A stretch of DNA of 64,000 nt from JBCCLJ01 sp039026915 (lineage in GTDB: Bacteria > Acidobacteriota > Thermoanaerobaculia > Multivoradales > Multivoraceae): assembly GCA_039026915.1 (NCBI GenBank), contig JBCCLJ010000003.1, positions 1-64,000 of the forward strand, read 5' to 3'. The translations under genes were made by a program, and so were the position numbers. Shown here piece by piece: positions 52,785 to 62,053 of this stretch. The notes under the pieces were generated by a model. It did no database searches, was not told the origin of the DNA, and saw only the letters and a program-made list of their open reading frames with translations. How positions within the stretch are numbered: the stretch's first letter is position 1; the number at the start of each line of letters is the position of its first letter.

Positions 52785-54349
52785 GGGCCCTCAGCGCGGA
52801 GGAGATGGTCGCCTTCGAAGGCTGGGCGATGGAGGAGATCGGTCTGCCGCAGGTGGTGCTCATGGAGAACGCCGCGCGCAACGCCGCCGACGTGCTGCTC
52901 GAACGGTTCCCGGAGTGCGGCGAAGTGCTCGTCCTCGCCGGGCCGGGGAACAACGGTGGAGACGGCCTGGCGATGATGCGCCGACTCCTCGAGCGGGGCG
53001 TGGTCTCTCGAGCACTCTGCCGCGACGCTTCGCCAGGATCCCTCTGCGAGCAGCAGCGGGAGTGGGTTCTCAATCTGGGGCTTGCCGCCGAGCCGCTGAC
53101 CTTGGAGCGTCTGCGCCAGCGCCTGCGCGAGCGACCGGCCGTGGTGATCGACGCACTCCTGGGCACGGGACTCTCGCGCCCGCTTTCAGGAGAGCTGGCC
53201 GAGATCGTGGCCGAGCTCGCTCGATCCTCGGCGGTCGTCGTTGCCGTCGACGTGCCGACCGGGATCGACGCCTCTCGGGCCCAGCTGCCCGGTGGAGACG
53301 ATTCTCCTGTGGTCTCCGCCGCGCTGACCGTCAGCTTCGCTGCGCACAAGGTTGCGCATCTCCTCGATCCCGCGAGTTTCTACTGTGGGGAGATTCGTAT
53401 CGTCGGCCTGGGCGTACCGTTCGAAGAGGCTCGCCTCGTCGATTCGGGCGTCCTGGCATCGGGAGGGGTCCATGCGACGACGTCCGCCTCCTTACGGGAA
53501 GTCGTCGTGCCGAGGCCCAGCTCGTCGCACAAGGGCACGTTCGGGCACCTTCTGGTCGTCGGCGGGGCTCGCGGCATGTCGGGAGCCGCGGTGCTGACAG
53601 CGCGGGGAGCTCTGCGCAGCGGCGCCGGCTTGGTGACGGTCGGTGTACCGGAGCCGCTGCTCGCAGCCGTCGACTCGGCGAGCCTCGAGTCGATGAGCGT
53701 AGGGCTGCCCGCGACGTCGACCGGTGCCCTGTCGCCGAGCGCCACCGCGGCGATCGCCTCGGCCTCCGCGTCTCGGGACGCGGTTGCGTTGGGCCCCGGT
53801 CTGGGGCCGGAGGCATTTCCGGCGGTGCTCGACGCTCTCTCGGTCATCGAGCGTCCCCTGGTCCTCGATGCTGACGGCCTCAACGCCCTGGAGGGCGGGC
53901 TGGAGAGGGTCGCAGAGCGCTCGGCACCGACGGTGCTCACGCCCCATCCAGGTGAACTGGCGCGCCTTCTCGGCTGCACTTCCCGAGAGATTCAGGACGA
54001 CCGACTGGAAGCGGTGAAGGAGGCCAGCGAGCGCTCCCAGGCGACCGTGGTGCTCAAGGGGCATCAGACGCTGGTGGCCGAGCGCGGTGACGACGACGAG
54101 CTCGCCGTCTGGGTGAACACCACCGGCAATCCAGGGATGGCGACCGGGGGTTCGGGAGATGTACTCACCGGAGTCATCGGATCGCTGCTGGCTCAGGGTC
54201 ACTCCCCGCTCGAGGCGGCCCGGCTTGGCGTCTTCCTTCACGGGGCCGCCGGCGATCGCGCTGCGCTTCGGTCCGGCCCGTCGGCACTCACGGCGGGAGA
54301 CATCGTCGACGAGCTCGGCGCCGCGCGTCAGGAGATCGAAGATGAGTGA
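52781..54349 (+). CDS. nnr: Bifunctional NAD(P)HX epimerase / ADP-dependent NAD(P)HX dehydratase
   Basis: A 522-residue fusion of the two enzymes that repair hydrated NADH and NADPH. The N-terminal YjeF_N epimerase has LPQVVLMENAARNAAD and GPGNNGGDGLAMMRRL. The C-terminal ribokinase-like dehydratase has KGTFGHLLVVGGARGMSGA and the GNPGMATGGSGDVLTGVIG motif expected to bind ADP and act in catalysis. The GTG start overlaps the preceding gene (GTGA); conserved sequence begins at residue 3. Its stop overlaps the tsaE start by eight bases, an order (nnr-tsaE) seen in many bacteria. Confidence 0.93.
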   Translation: MRALSAEEMVAFEGWAMEEIGLPQVVLMENAARNAADVLLERFPECGEVLVLAGPGNNGGDGLAMMRRLLERGVVSRALCRDASPGSLCEQQREWVLNLGLAAEPLTLERLRQRLRERPAVVIDALLGTGLSRPLSGELAEIVAELARSSAVVVAVDVPTGIDASRAQLPGGDDSPVVSAALTVSFAAHKVAHLLDPASFYCGEIRIVGLGVPFEEARLVDSGVLASGGVHATTSASLREVVVPRPSSSHKGTFGHLLVVGGARGMSGAAVLTARGALRSGAGLVTVGVPEPLLAAVDSASLESMSVGLPATSTGALSPSATAAIASASASRDAVALGPGLGPEAFPAVLDALSVIERPLVLDADGLNALEGGLERVAERSAPTVLTPHPGELARLLGCTSREIQDDRLEAVKEASERSQATVVLKGHQTLVAERGDDDELAVWVNTTGNPGMATGGSGDVLTGVIGSLLAQGHSPLEAARLGVFLHGAAGDRAALRSGPSALTAGDIVDELGAARQEIEDE

Positions 54350-54791
54350 CGAGGCCGGAGGTGGGCGCGACGCTTGTCACGAGAGCAGCGGCCCTGAGGA
54401 GACGCGACAGCTCGGGGCCTCTCTGGTCGATCGACTCAGGCCCGACGGCATCCTGCTTCTGGAAGGCGACATGGGAGTGGGGAAGACCGTGCTCGTTCAA
54501 GGGATCGCCGAGGCTCTCGGCGTCACGGACGGCGCCGTCCAGTCGCCGACGTTCACCCTGATCCACGAGTATCCATGCCGGGACGAGGAGATCGAGCGTC
54601 TGGTGCACATCGATCTCTATCGCCTCGATCCCGCGGAGGTGGAGGCGAGCGGTGTGCTCGATGCCCTGGGGGATCCCGCGGCGATCAAAGTCGTGGAATG
54701 GTCGGAGCGCCTTGCTTTCGACGTGAAACCGACCCTGGTGCTCCGCATCGAAGCGACCGGTCCCGATACCCGCCGCTTCGAGCCCTCCTAG
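54342..54791 (+). CDS. tsaE: tRNA threonylcarbamoyladenosine biosynthesis ATPase TsaE
   Basis: A 149-residue P-loop ATPase of the N6-threonylcarbamoyladenosine tRNA pathway (works with TsaB and TsaD). The Walker A GDMGVGKT is at 42-49, and the family block SPTFTLIHEY followed by HIDLYRLDPAEVE is complete. A 20-residue N-terminal extension before the conserved start is typical of variable members. It overlaps the end of nnr. TsaB, often adjacent, is not here; a 3-hydroxyacyl-CoA dehydrogenase follows after about 100 bases. Confidence 0.93.
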   Translation: MSDEAGGGRDACHESSGPEETRQLGASLVDRLRPDGILLLEGDMGVGKTVLVQGIAEALGVTDGAVQSPTFTLIHEYPCRDEEIERLVHIDLYRLDPAEVEASGVLDALGDPAAIKVVEWSERLAFDVKPTLVLRIEATGPDTRRFEPS

Positions 54792-54894
54792 CTTTCGTCC
54801 GGCGGCTGCGGCCTCGGTCCCGGCTGCTAGTCTCGCTGCCGCGCGGCGGCGCCCTGCACGCCCTGCCGGCGAACACTACTCAGCGGAGATTCGG

Positions 54895-55749
54895 ATGAAG
54901 AAGATCGGTGTCATCGGATGTGGACTCATGGGTCGCGGGATCGTGGAGGTCGCGGCCCGGGCCGGCTACAGCACCGTTGTACGCGAGGTTGCGCAGGAGC
55001 CGCTCGACGCGGGCCTGGAGTCGCTGCGTGCGTCGCTCGAGCGACAGCTGCACAAGGAGAGGATCTCGCCGTCGGATTTCGAGGACACGCTCGCGCGCAT
55101 CGAAGGCACGGTCTCTTTGGAGCCGCTCGCCGACTGTGACCTCGTCATCGAAGCCATCGTCGAGAACCGTGAGGTCAAGGCCCAGCTCTTCGATGACCTC
55201 CACGCGGTGGTTCAGGAGTCGGCGCTCTTCGCTTCGAACACCTCGTCGTTGACGCTGACGCAGCTCGCCGCAGGGTCCGGACGGCCGGACCGGTTCGTCG
55301 GTATTCACTTCTTCAACCCGGTTCCCGCAATGAAGCTGACCGAGGTGATTCGCACTCTGGTGACCTCCGACGACGCCTTCGATCGCTCCTGGGCTTTCGT
55401 CGAGTCCCTCGGCAAGACGCCCATCGCCTGCAAGGACAACTCGGGCTTCATCGTCAATCGTCTGCTGGTGCCGTACCTGTTGGATGCGATTCGCGCCTAC
55501 GAAAACGGGATCGGTACGCTGGAAGACATCGACACCGGTATGAAGCTCGGTTGCGGCCACCCGATGGGCCCCTTCACTCTGCTCGACTTCATCGGCCTCG
55601 ACACGATCTACTTCATCGCCGACATCATGTTCGACGAGTACCGCGAAGCTCGCTTTGCCCCGCCGCCGCTACTGAAACAGATGGTGCAGGCAGGTCGTCT
55701 GGGCAGAAAGAGCGGGCGAGGTTTCTACGACTATGGTGGGGCGAGCTGA
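54895..55749 (+). CDS. 3-hydroxybutyryl-CoA dehydrogenase
   Basis: A 284-residue NAD-dependent dehydrogenase. The Rossmann motif GVIGCGLMGRGIVEVAARAG is at the N-terminus, SNTSSLTLTQLA and GIHFFNPVPAMKLTEVI give the catalytic His and Glu region (H-x-F-x-N-P), and KDNSGFIVNRLLVPYL starts the C-terminal helical domain. Length is that of the single-function Hbd/PaaH type. It oxidises (S)-3-hydroxyacyl-CoA or reduces acetoacetyl-CoA. No other butyrate or beta-oxidation gene adjoins; it stands between tsaE and phoH. Confidence 0.9.
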   Translation: MKKIGVIGCGLMGRGIVEVAARAGYSTVVREVAQEPLDAGLESLRASLERQLHKERISPSDFEDTLARIEGTVSLEPLADCDLVIEAIVENREVKAQLFDDLHAVVQESALFASNTSSLTLTQLAAGSGRPDRFVGIHFFNPVPAMKLTEVIRTLVTSDDAFDRSWAFVESLGKTPIACKDNSGFIVNRLLVPYLLDAIRAYENGIGTLEDIDTGMKLGCGHPMGPFTLLDFIGLDTIYFIADIMFDEYREARFAPPPLLKQMVQAGRLGRKSGRGFYDYGGAS

Positions 55750-55816
55750 GCCTCGGCCGCTGCTAGACTGAGCCCGGCCCGTCGGGGCCCTCGTTCATCA
55801 CAGTCGGAGGATCACC

Positions 55817-56833
55817 TTGGGCCCCGTATCGACTGGCGAAGCGGTACAGAATCGAGTGACGGTCGCAGAGAGCGCAGCGCGCGCGATCTGTGGTCCGAAC
55901 GACGGCAACCTGGCGCGCATCGAGCGTGCCTTCGGTGTGGAGGTGACCGCTCGGGGCGCCGAGTTTCTGGTGACCGGGAACGAGGCGAGCGTGTTCTCCG
56001 CGAGCCGTCTGCTCGAAGATCTCTCGACGCTGATCGAAAGCGGTCGCCGCCTCAGCGCCAACGACTTCAAGACGAGTATCCGTGTGATTCAGGAGCAGCC
56101 CGACAGCTCGCTGATCGACTTCTTCGGTAGCGAGGGTGTGCTGGCGGCCGCCAGCCGCTTCGTCGAACCCCGGTCGCTGGTGCAGCAGCAGTACATCCGG
56201 GCGATGCTCGAGCACGATCTCGTCATCTCGGTCGGGCCGGCCGGAACGGGCAAGACGTACCTGGCCGTAGCGCTCGCTGCAGCTTCCCTGGTCGAGAAGA
56301 AGGTGCGCCGCATCGTTCTCGCGCGACCTGCAGTCGAAGCGGGCGAGAAGCTCGGTTTCCTGCCTGGTGATCTCGCAGAGAAGGTGAATCCCTATCTGCG
56401 CCCGCTCTACGACGCCCTCTACGACATCCTCGGTTTCGACAAGGTCAGCCGCATGATCGAGCGCGAGATCATCGAGGTTGCACCGCTTGCGTTCATGCGT
56501 GGCCGCACGTTGAACGACGCGTTCATCATCCTCGACGAGGCACAGAACACGACGCCCGAGCAGATGAAGATGTTCCTGACGCGGATCGGCTTCGGCTCGA
56601 AGGCCGTGATCAACGGCGACGTCACCCAGATCGACTTGCCGAGCGGCCGGCGCAGCGGCCTCGTCGACGCCTCGCAGGTGCTTCAGGACGTCGAGGGCAT
56701 CGCCTTCGTCCGCTTCGGTCGTCGAGACGTCGTTCGTCACGATCTCGTGCAGCGTATCGTCACAGCCTACGGTGAGCACGATGCCCGTCGAGAGCACGAT
56801 GCCCCGGAAACGACCCCTGAGGGTGGCGATTGA
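55817..56833 (+). CDS. phoH: PhoH family ATPase
   Basis: A 338-residue PhoH-like protein (YbeZ group). A KH-like N-terminal RNA-binding region (about 1-100) precedes the ATPase with Walker A GPAGTGKTYLAV, the family ERIVLARPAVEAGEKLGFLPGDL-like block, and Walker B FIILDEAQNTTPEQMKMFLTRIG. The TTG start has CGGAGG upstream. Its stop overlaps the next gene (TTGA). phoH followed by a 7TM-HD phosphohydrolase, ybeY and era is a conserved order linked to ribosome maturation and RNA handling. Confidence 0.92.
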   Translation: MGPVSTGEAVQNRVTVAESAARAICGPNDGNLARIERAFGVEVTARGAEFLVTGNEASVFSASRLLEDLSTLIESGRRLSANDFKTSIRVIQEQPDSSLIDFFGSEGVLAAASRFVEPRSLVQQQYIRAMLEHDLVISVGPAGTGKTYLAVALAAASLVEKKVRRIVLARPAVEAGEKLGFLPGDLAEKVNPYLRPLYDALYDILGFDKVSRMIEREIIEVAPLAFMRGRTLNDAFIILDEAQNTTPEQMKMFLTRIGFGSKAVINGDVTQIDLPSGRRSGLVDASQVLQDVEGIAFVRFGRRDVVRHDLVQRIVTAYGEHDARREHDAPETTPEGGD

Positions 56834-59196
56834 GTCGCTCGAGCAAGGACCGCGAGCCGAAGTTGCGCGGCAAGGGCAAGGGAAAGTCGAAGGGCGGCGG
56901 TTCGGCACCCGTGCGACGTGTGCGCCGTCCGACGCGCGAGCGCTGGAACCGGCTCCTGTGCGTCGATCGTTTCTGGGGCGCTCTCTTCGTCGCCTTCGGG
57001 CTCTGGTTCCTGGCACCGGCCGATCTCTTGTTCTCTCCGGACGTGCAGGAAGGGGAGATCGCCACGCGCGACTACCTCGCCACTCAGAACGTGCTGGTCC
57101 TCGATCGAGAGACGACGGAGGAGAAGAAGACGAGGGCGCGTGAGGGCGTCCTGCCGGTCTACGACTTCGACTACGCCAAGGGCAGTCAGCAAGACGAGCA
57201 GTTTGCGCGCCTCTTCCAGATCGGTCGCCAGACCCGTCAGGAGTCGGAGGCCGAGGAAGAAGGTGCATCCGATTTCACGGAGATCCTGGCCCAGCGCGTC
57301 GCGAGCGGTACGACACTGAGAGTGGAGCCCGAGATCCTCAGTGAGCTTTGGACACGAGGCTTTTCGCCGGAGCTCGAAGACCGCGTTCGCTCCCTATCGC
57401 GGTCGATCCTTCGCAGCGGCGTCGTCGCCAACAAGCCTCTGCTTCTGGAGAACCGGCTGCAGGGAGTCCGTGTTCGAAGCCTTCAGTCAGGTCAGGAACG
57501 GGTGCAGCTCGATCTCTTCGCCTTTCGTGGTCATCCGAACGAGGTCGCTGAATACCTGGAGGTAGAGCTCGGTCGCTGGTCCGGTTGGAGCCGACGTCAG
57601 CGCTCGATGCTGCTGGACTTCCTCGTCGCCAACGTGCCGCCGAACGTCTACCTCAACCTGAGCGAGACTCAGGCGCGCCGGCAGGCCGCTGCCGATGGAG
57701 CCGAAGAGGTGTTCCAGCAGATCCAGCGCGGACAGGTCATCGTTCGCAAGGGCGACACCTTCGACGCCGGCTCGCTCGCCGTTCTCGAAGAGCTGAGCGG
57801 GGAAGGACAGCGGTCGAATCTGCTGCTGGCGTTCGGCGGTAGCTTCCTTCTGCTGGTCCTGGTCGCCGTCGGTCTCTGGTTCGGACTGCGTCGCAGTCGC
57901 CTGGCGGAGGGCCTGGGCGAGACGACGTTCGGCGGCGTGGTCATCCTGTTGCTGCTCTCGCTTCTCTTGCTGAAGGGCGGCACCGTGGTCGCCGCGGCTC
58001 TCGCCAACTCCTTCGACGCCGAGCCGTTCAACGCAGAGCGCAGCTATCTCTACGCGCTGCCCTTCGGCATGCTGGCGTTGATCGCGTCGCTCTTCTACGG
58101 CCGCGGCGTGGCTGTCATCTCGGCGCTGTCGCTCTCCGTCGTGGCGGGCTACCTCGTCTCCGGCGATTCGTCCTGGGGCATCCTCTACTCGCTGACCGTC
58201 TCGTTGGGAGCGATCTACGCCCTCGACCGGCTCAAGGAGCGCACCGCCGTGGCGCGGGCGGGGCTCGTCGTCGGCTTCGTCGGCATGCTGGCCGTGCTCA
58301 TGCTCGAGGCGCTCGACGGCGCTGAATCCTTGTCCTGGTCCGCCCTCGGGTTCGATCTGGCCTGCGCCTTTCTGGGGGGGCTGCTGGTGGCGGTCGTGAC
58401 CAGCTTCGCCGTGCCGCTGCTCGAGGGCCTGCTGTCAGTCACCACGGACATCAAGCTACTCGAGCTGTCCGATACCAATCTGCCTCTTCTGCAGCGTGTC
58501 GCGTTCGAGGCCCCCGGCACCTTTCAGCACTCGCTCATGGTCGCTCACCTGGCCAAGGCCGGCTGCGAAGCGATCGGTGCGAACCCGGCTCTTGCCTACA
58601 CCGGCGGGCTTTACCACGACATCGGAAAGATCCTCAGGCCCCAGTACTTCGTCGAGAACCAGCACGGTCAGAACCCCCACGACAAGCTGGCGCCGACGAT
58701 GAGCAGTCTCATCGTCATCAACCACGTCAAAGAAGGCGTGGAGCTGGCACAGGAGGCCCGCCTTCCGCAGCCGATCGTCGACGCCATCGAACAGCATCAC
58801 GGCACGCGCCGGATCAGCTATTTCTACAACCGCGCCAAGGAACAGGCGGGCGAAGGCGAGGAGCTGTCCGAGCAGGGGTTCCGGTATCCGGGTCCGCGTC
58901 CCCAGAACAAGGTCATGGGCGTTCTGATGTACGCCGATGCTGTCGAGGCTGCGAGCCGTACGCTGACGAATCCCAGTCCGGTCAGCGTCCGTGCCCTGCT
59001 GCGGCAGATTCAGGACGACTGCCTCGAGGACCAACAGCTCGACGAATCGGATCTCACGCTCGGCGATCTGAACCGCGTTGCCGAAGCCTTCGAAAGGGTC
59101 CTCCTCAACACGTACCACAAGCGCGTCGACTACCCCGGCTTCAACTTCAAGGACTCGGAGAAGCCCGGACTTCGGGTCGTCGATGGCCGCGCTTGA
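56830..59196 (+). CDS. PgpH-like cyclic di-AMP phosphodiesterase (7TM-HD)
   Basis: A 788-residue membrane protein. A basic N-terminus and one helix (about 50-68) lead to an extracytoplasmic domain (about 75-335), then about seven helices (about 340-545), then a cytoplasmic HD domain with GTFQHSLMVAHLAK, GLYHDIGKI, NQHGQNPHDKLAP and DAIEQHHGTR, where the histidines and aspartates coordinate two metals. The architecture is that of PgpH/YqfF, which hydrolyses c-di-AMP to pApA. The TTG start overlaps phoH's stop. The ybeY gene begins 14 bases before its end. Confidence 0.9.
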   Translation: MSRSSKDREPKLRGKGKGKSKGGGSAPVRRVRRPTRERWNRLLCVDRFWGALFVAFGLWFLAPADLLFSPDVQEGEIATRDYLATQNVLVLDRETTEEKKTRAREGVLPVYDFDYAKGSQQDEQFARLFQIGRQTRQESEAEEEGASDFTEILAQRVASGTTLRVEPEILSELWTRGFSPELEDRVRSLSRSILRSGVVANKPLLLENRLQGVRVRSLQSGQERVQLDLFAFRGHPNEVAEYLEVELGRWSGWSRRQRSMLLDFLVANVPPNVYLNLSETQARRQAAADGAEEVFQQIQRGQVIVRKGDTFDAGSLAVLEELSGEGQRSNLLLAFGGSFLLLVLVAVGLWFGLRRSRLAEGLGETTFGGVVILLLLSLLLLKGGTVVAAALANSFDAEPFNAERSYLYALPFGMLALIASLFYGRGVAVISALSLSVVAGYLVSGDSSWGILYSLTVSLGAIYALDRLKERTAVARAGLVVGFVGMLAVLMLEALDGAESLSWSALGFDLACAFLGGLLVAVVTSFAVPLLEGLLSVTTDIKLLELSDTNLPLLQRVAFEAPGTFQHSLMVAHLAKAGCEAIGANPALAYTGGLYHDIGKILRPQYFVENQHGQNPHDKLAPTMSSLIVINHVKEGVELAQEARLPQPIVDAIEQHHGTRRISYFYNRAKEQAGEGEELSEQGFRYPGPRPQNKVMGVLMYADAVEAASRTLTNPSPVSVRALLRQIQDDCLEDQQLDESDLTLGDLNRVAEAFERVLLNTYHKRVDYPGFNFKDSEKPGLRVVDGRA

Positions 59197-59638
59197 CGGA
59201 CTCGGTTACGGGGTCGAGCTCCTCGTCGACGAGTCGGTCTGCGCCGGGGTGGACTTCGAGCAGTCGCTCGGCGCATGGCTGGAGAGAGTCCTGCCCACTT
59301 TCGAAGAGGCCGGTGCGAGTGCCGGCACTCTGACGGTCCGTCTCACGGACGACGAGGAGATCACTCGTCTCAACAGCAGCTACCGGGGCAAGAACGGCCC
59401 GACCGACGTGCTCAGCTTCGAGGGCGAGGAGACGGTCGAAGGTCGACATCTGGGGGACATCGTCATCTCGCTCCCGACCGCGCGCCGCCAGGGTCAGGAG
59501 GAAGGGCACGACCTTCAGACGGAAGTCCAGCTCCTCGCGCTGCACGGGATCCTGCACTGCCTCGGGTACGACCACGAGAGCGATGACGGCGAGATGGTCG
59601 CTCTCGAGCTGCGATTGCGCGAAGAGCTCCTGCCTTGA
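59183..59638 (+). CDS. ybeY: Endoribonuclease YbeY (rRNA maturation)
   Basis: A 151-residue metal-dependent RNase for 16S rRNA 3'-end maturation and ribosome quality control. The H-x3-H-x5-H zinc motif is at H121, H125 and H131, within LHGILHCLGYDHE. N-terminal TDDEEITRLNSSYRGKNGPTDVLSF is the other conserved block. The ATG at 59183 overlaps the pgpH end by 14 bases. The gene keeps its usual place next to era. Confidence 0.94.
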   Translation: MAALDGLGYGVELLVDESVCAGVDFEQSLGAWLERVLPTFEEAGASAGTLTVRLTDDEEITRLNSSYRGKNGPTDVLSFEGEETVEGRHLGDIVISLPTARRQGQEEGHDLQTEVQLLALHGILHCLGYDHESDDGEMVALELRLREELLP

Positions 59639-59690
59639 CGTTGCCGAAGTCGACGTTGCCGCTGCGCCTCGGAGCGCACAGAATCCACAC

Positions 59691-60605
59691 ATGAGCGAAA
59701 GCAGCGAGTCCCGAGGCGCCGGGCGCGTCATCCTTCTTGGTCGACCGAACGCCGGCAAGTCCACGCTGATGAACCACCTCCTCGCAGAGAAGGTGGCGAT
59801 TGTCTCGGACAAGCCACAGACGACGCGCTCACGCATCGTCGGAGTGCTGAGCGAAGAGCGCGGCCAGGTCGTCTTTCTGGACACGCCTGGGATCCACAAG
59901 CCTCAGCATCGGATGAACCGCCGGATGGTGCGTTCCGTGAGCGACGCGCTCGTCGAGGCCGACCTCATCGTCGTGGTCGTCGACAGCACGGTCCGGCGGC
60001 GAGGTGTCGACGAACGCCTGGTCGAGCTTGTCCGTGGAGCTCAGAAAAAGGCACTGCTCGCGCTCAACAAGACGGACATCTGCAGCAAGCCCAAGCTCTT
60101 GCCGATGATCGAAGACTGGCATGCCACCGGACTCTTCGAGGCGATCGTGCCGATCAGTGCACTCGACGGCGAAGGCTGCGACGTCGTTCTGGATCTGATC
60201 TTCGAACGGCTCCCGAAGGGCGAGCCCGAGTTTGACGAAGAGCTCTTGACCCCACACAGCGAGCGCTTTCTCGTGGCCGAGCGGATACGCGAGAAACTCC
60301 TCGAGCTGCTGCGTGAGGAGCTGCCCTTTGCCACTGCGGTGGTGATCGACGACTGGCAGGAGCCTGAAGGGGCCGCGATTCGGATCGCCGCGACGATCCT
60401 GGTCGAGCGCGGCGGCCAGAAGAAGATCGTGATCGGCCGACGCGGAGAGATGATCAAGAAGATCGGAACCCTCGCTCGACACGATCTCATCGAGTATCTC
60501 GGAGGCCCCGTTCACCTCGATCTTCACGTCAAGCAGGAGACGGCGTGGCGCGAGAACGCTCGGCGCTTGGGCGAGCTCGAGCGTGAGGCTCAGAGACTCG
60601 TGTAA
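59691..60605 (+). CDS. era: GTPase Era
   Basis: A 304-residue GTPase for 30S subunit assembly. G1 GRPNAGKST is at 17-25, G3 is LDTPGI, G4 is NKTD near 121, and the C-terminal KH domain begins near 200 with the IVIGRRGEMIKKIGTLAR loop that binds 16S rRNA. The open frame extends upstream, but the ATG at 59691 starts 8-10 residues before the conserved GTPase domain, as normal. The 52-base gap to ybeY is free of other features. Confidence 0.94.
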   Translation: MSESSESRGAGRVILLGRPNAGKSTLMNHLLAEKVAIVSDKPQTTRSRIVGVLSEERGQVVFLDTPGIHKPQHRMNRRMVRSVSDALVEADLIVVVVDSTVRRRGVDERLVELVRGAQKKALLALNKTDICSKPKLLPMIEDWHATGLFEAIVPISALDGEGCDVVLDLIFERLPKGEPEFDEELLTPHSERFLVAERIREKLLELLREELPFATAVVIDDWQEPEGAAIRIAATILVERGGQKKIVIGRRGEMIKKIGTLARHDLIEYLGGPVHLDLHVKQETAWRENARRLGELEREAQRLV

Positions 60606-60645
60606 GTTCCTCCAACCGGGGACTTTCCGGGGCCCCGTCTTCCGA

Positions 60646-60651
60646 TAGCAT
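60646..60651 (+). promoter_or_regulatory. -10 box suggesting a leaderless mgtE transcript
   Basis: TAGCAT ends exactly 7 bases before the mgtE ATG with no Shine-Dalgarno sequence, the same geometry as the cca promoter. A -35 is not evident. Confidence 0.4.
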
Positions 60652-60658
60652 CGCGCCG

Positions 60659-62050
60659 ATGCAGTCCTCCCCTCAGGCTCTCGATCGGCGCGCTCACCGA
60701 CTTGCCGACACCGTGCGTCGTTTCGTGCGACGCGGCGCCAACCGCAACATTTCGCGGGTCATCGGCAAGGTGCGTCCGGAGGACGTTGCCAAGACGCTCG
60801 AGCTGCTCACACCCTCCGAACAGCTCGAGGTCTTTCTGATCGCGCTGGAGGACTTCGGTGAGGTCGCGGGTGAGGTCCTGCTGGCGCTCGAGCCGAGCAC
60901 CATGCTGAGCGTTCTGCAGGAGCTCAGCGCGCAGCAGATCGCGGATCTGCTGAGACCCCTGCAGATGGACGACACGGTCGCTCTGGTCGACGTACTGCCA
61001 GAGGAGCTACGCGAGCAGGTCGTCGGTCTGATGGAGGTCAGCGAGGGCGACGAACTACAGACGCAGCTGACCTATGCCGACGACTCCGCTGGGCGCATCA
61101 TGAACACCGAGTTCTTCGCGCTGAGCGAGGAGACGACGGTGGGGCAGGCGATCTCTCGCCTGCGCGAGCTCGGCGAGGTGGAGATGGTTTTCTACCTCTA
61201 CGTCGTCGACGACGAGGGAGACCTCTCGGGCGTGACGTCGCTGCGCCAGCTGCTCCTCACCGATCCGGGCGAGCGCCTCGGCGACATCATGAATCGTTCG
61301 GTCATCCGTGTTCACACGGAGACCGATCAGGAAGAGGTGGCCCAGCTGGCGTCGCGCTACGACCTGCTGGCGATCCCGGTGACCGACGAGATCAACCGCC
61401 TCGTGGGCATCGTCACCGTCGACGACGTCATCGACATCGTTCAGGAGGAGGCCGAAGAGGACTTCTTCAAGATGGTCGGTACGACCGACGACGAGCTGCT
61501 CTATCAGGCCAAGTCCTGGAAGGTGGCCCGCATCCGGCTGCCCTGGATCCTCGTCAACCTGGTCGGCCTCTGCGTCACCGGCCTGCTGATGGAGCTCTTC
61601 CAGGTGCGCCTTCAAGAGGCGCTCTTCCTGATCATGGGAGCTCCCGTGGTCATGGGCATGGGCGGCAACATCGGCGCTCAGACGTCGACGATCGCCGTCC
61701 GCGGCATTTCGACCGGCCGCCTCTCTCCGGGGTCGGGACGCAACATGGCCTTCGTGCTGCAGCAGGTGCGCGTCGGTCTTCTGCTGGGCCTGGTGTCCGG
61801 GCTGCTGGTCGCTCTCGGCGCCTGGGTGGTCGAACGCAACCCGACCTTCTCGCTGATCGTCGGCGTCTCTCTCGTCGCTGCGATTCTGCTGGCCTCGTTC
61901 ACGGGCAGTATCGTGCCGCTCCTTTTCGAACGCTTCGGCGTCGACCCGGCGGTGGCCGCGGGCCCGATGGTGACGACGACGAGCGACATCATGGGGATCG
62001 TCGTCTACTTCTCACTCGCCTTCGCCATGATCGACTTCCTGCTCGGCTGA
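60659..62050 (+). CDS. mgtE: Magnesium transporter MgtE
   Basis: A 463-residue magnesium channel. An N-terminal MgtE_N superhelical domain (about 30-135) is followed by two CBS domains (about 140-265; DEEGDLSGVTSLRQLL, VTVDDVIDIVQEEAEEDFFKM) that gate the pore by sensing intracellular Mg. Five helices follow (about 290-460), with GAPVVMGMGGNIGAQTST at the pore and PMVTTTSDIMGIVVYFSLA near the end carrying the pore aspartate. No riboswitch fits in the 53-base gap upstream. It occupies the place of dgkA/cdd in the Bacillus-like era cluster. Confidence 0.93.
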   Translation: MQSSPQALDRRAHRLADTVRRFVRRGANRNISRVIGKVRPEDVAKTLELLTPSEQLEVFLIALEDFGEVAGEVLLALEPSTMLSVLQELSAQQIADLLRPLQMDDTVALVDVLPEELREQVVGLMEVSEGDELQTQLTYADDSAGRIMNTEFFALSEETTVGQAISRLRELGEVEMVFYLYVVDDEGDLSGVTSLRQLLLTDPGERLGDIMNRSVIRVHTETDQEEVAQLASRYDLLAIPVTDEINRLVGIVTVDDVIDIVQEEAEEDFFKMVGTTDDELLYQAKSWKVARIRLPWILVNLVGLCVTGLLMELFQVRLQEALFLIMGAPVVMGMGGNIGAQTSTIAVRGISTGRLSPGSGRNMAFVLQQVRVGLLLGLVSGLLVALGAWVVERNPTFSLIVGVSLVAAILLASFTGSIVPLLFERFGVDPAVAAGPMVTTTSDIMGIVVYFSLAFAMIDFLLG

Positions 62051-62053
62051 GCG

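Noticed and set aside
60606..60658. Mg riboswitch upstream of mgtE
   Set aside because: Only 53 bases separate era and mgtE, too few for a known M-box or ykoK element, and the promoter geometry suggests no leader.
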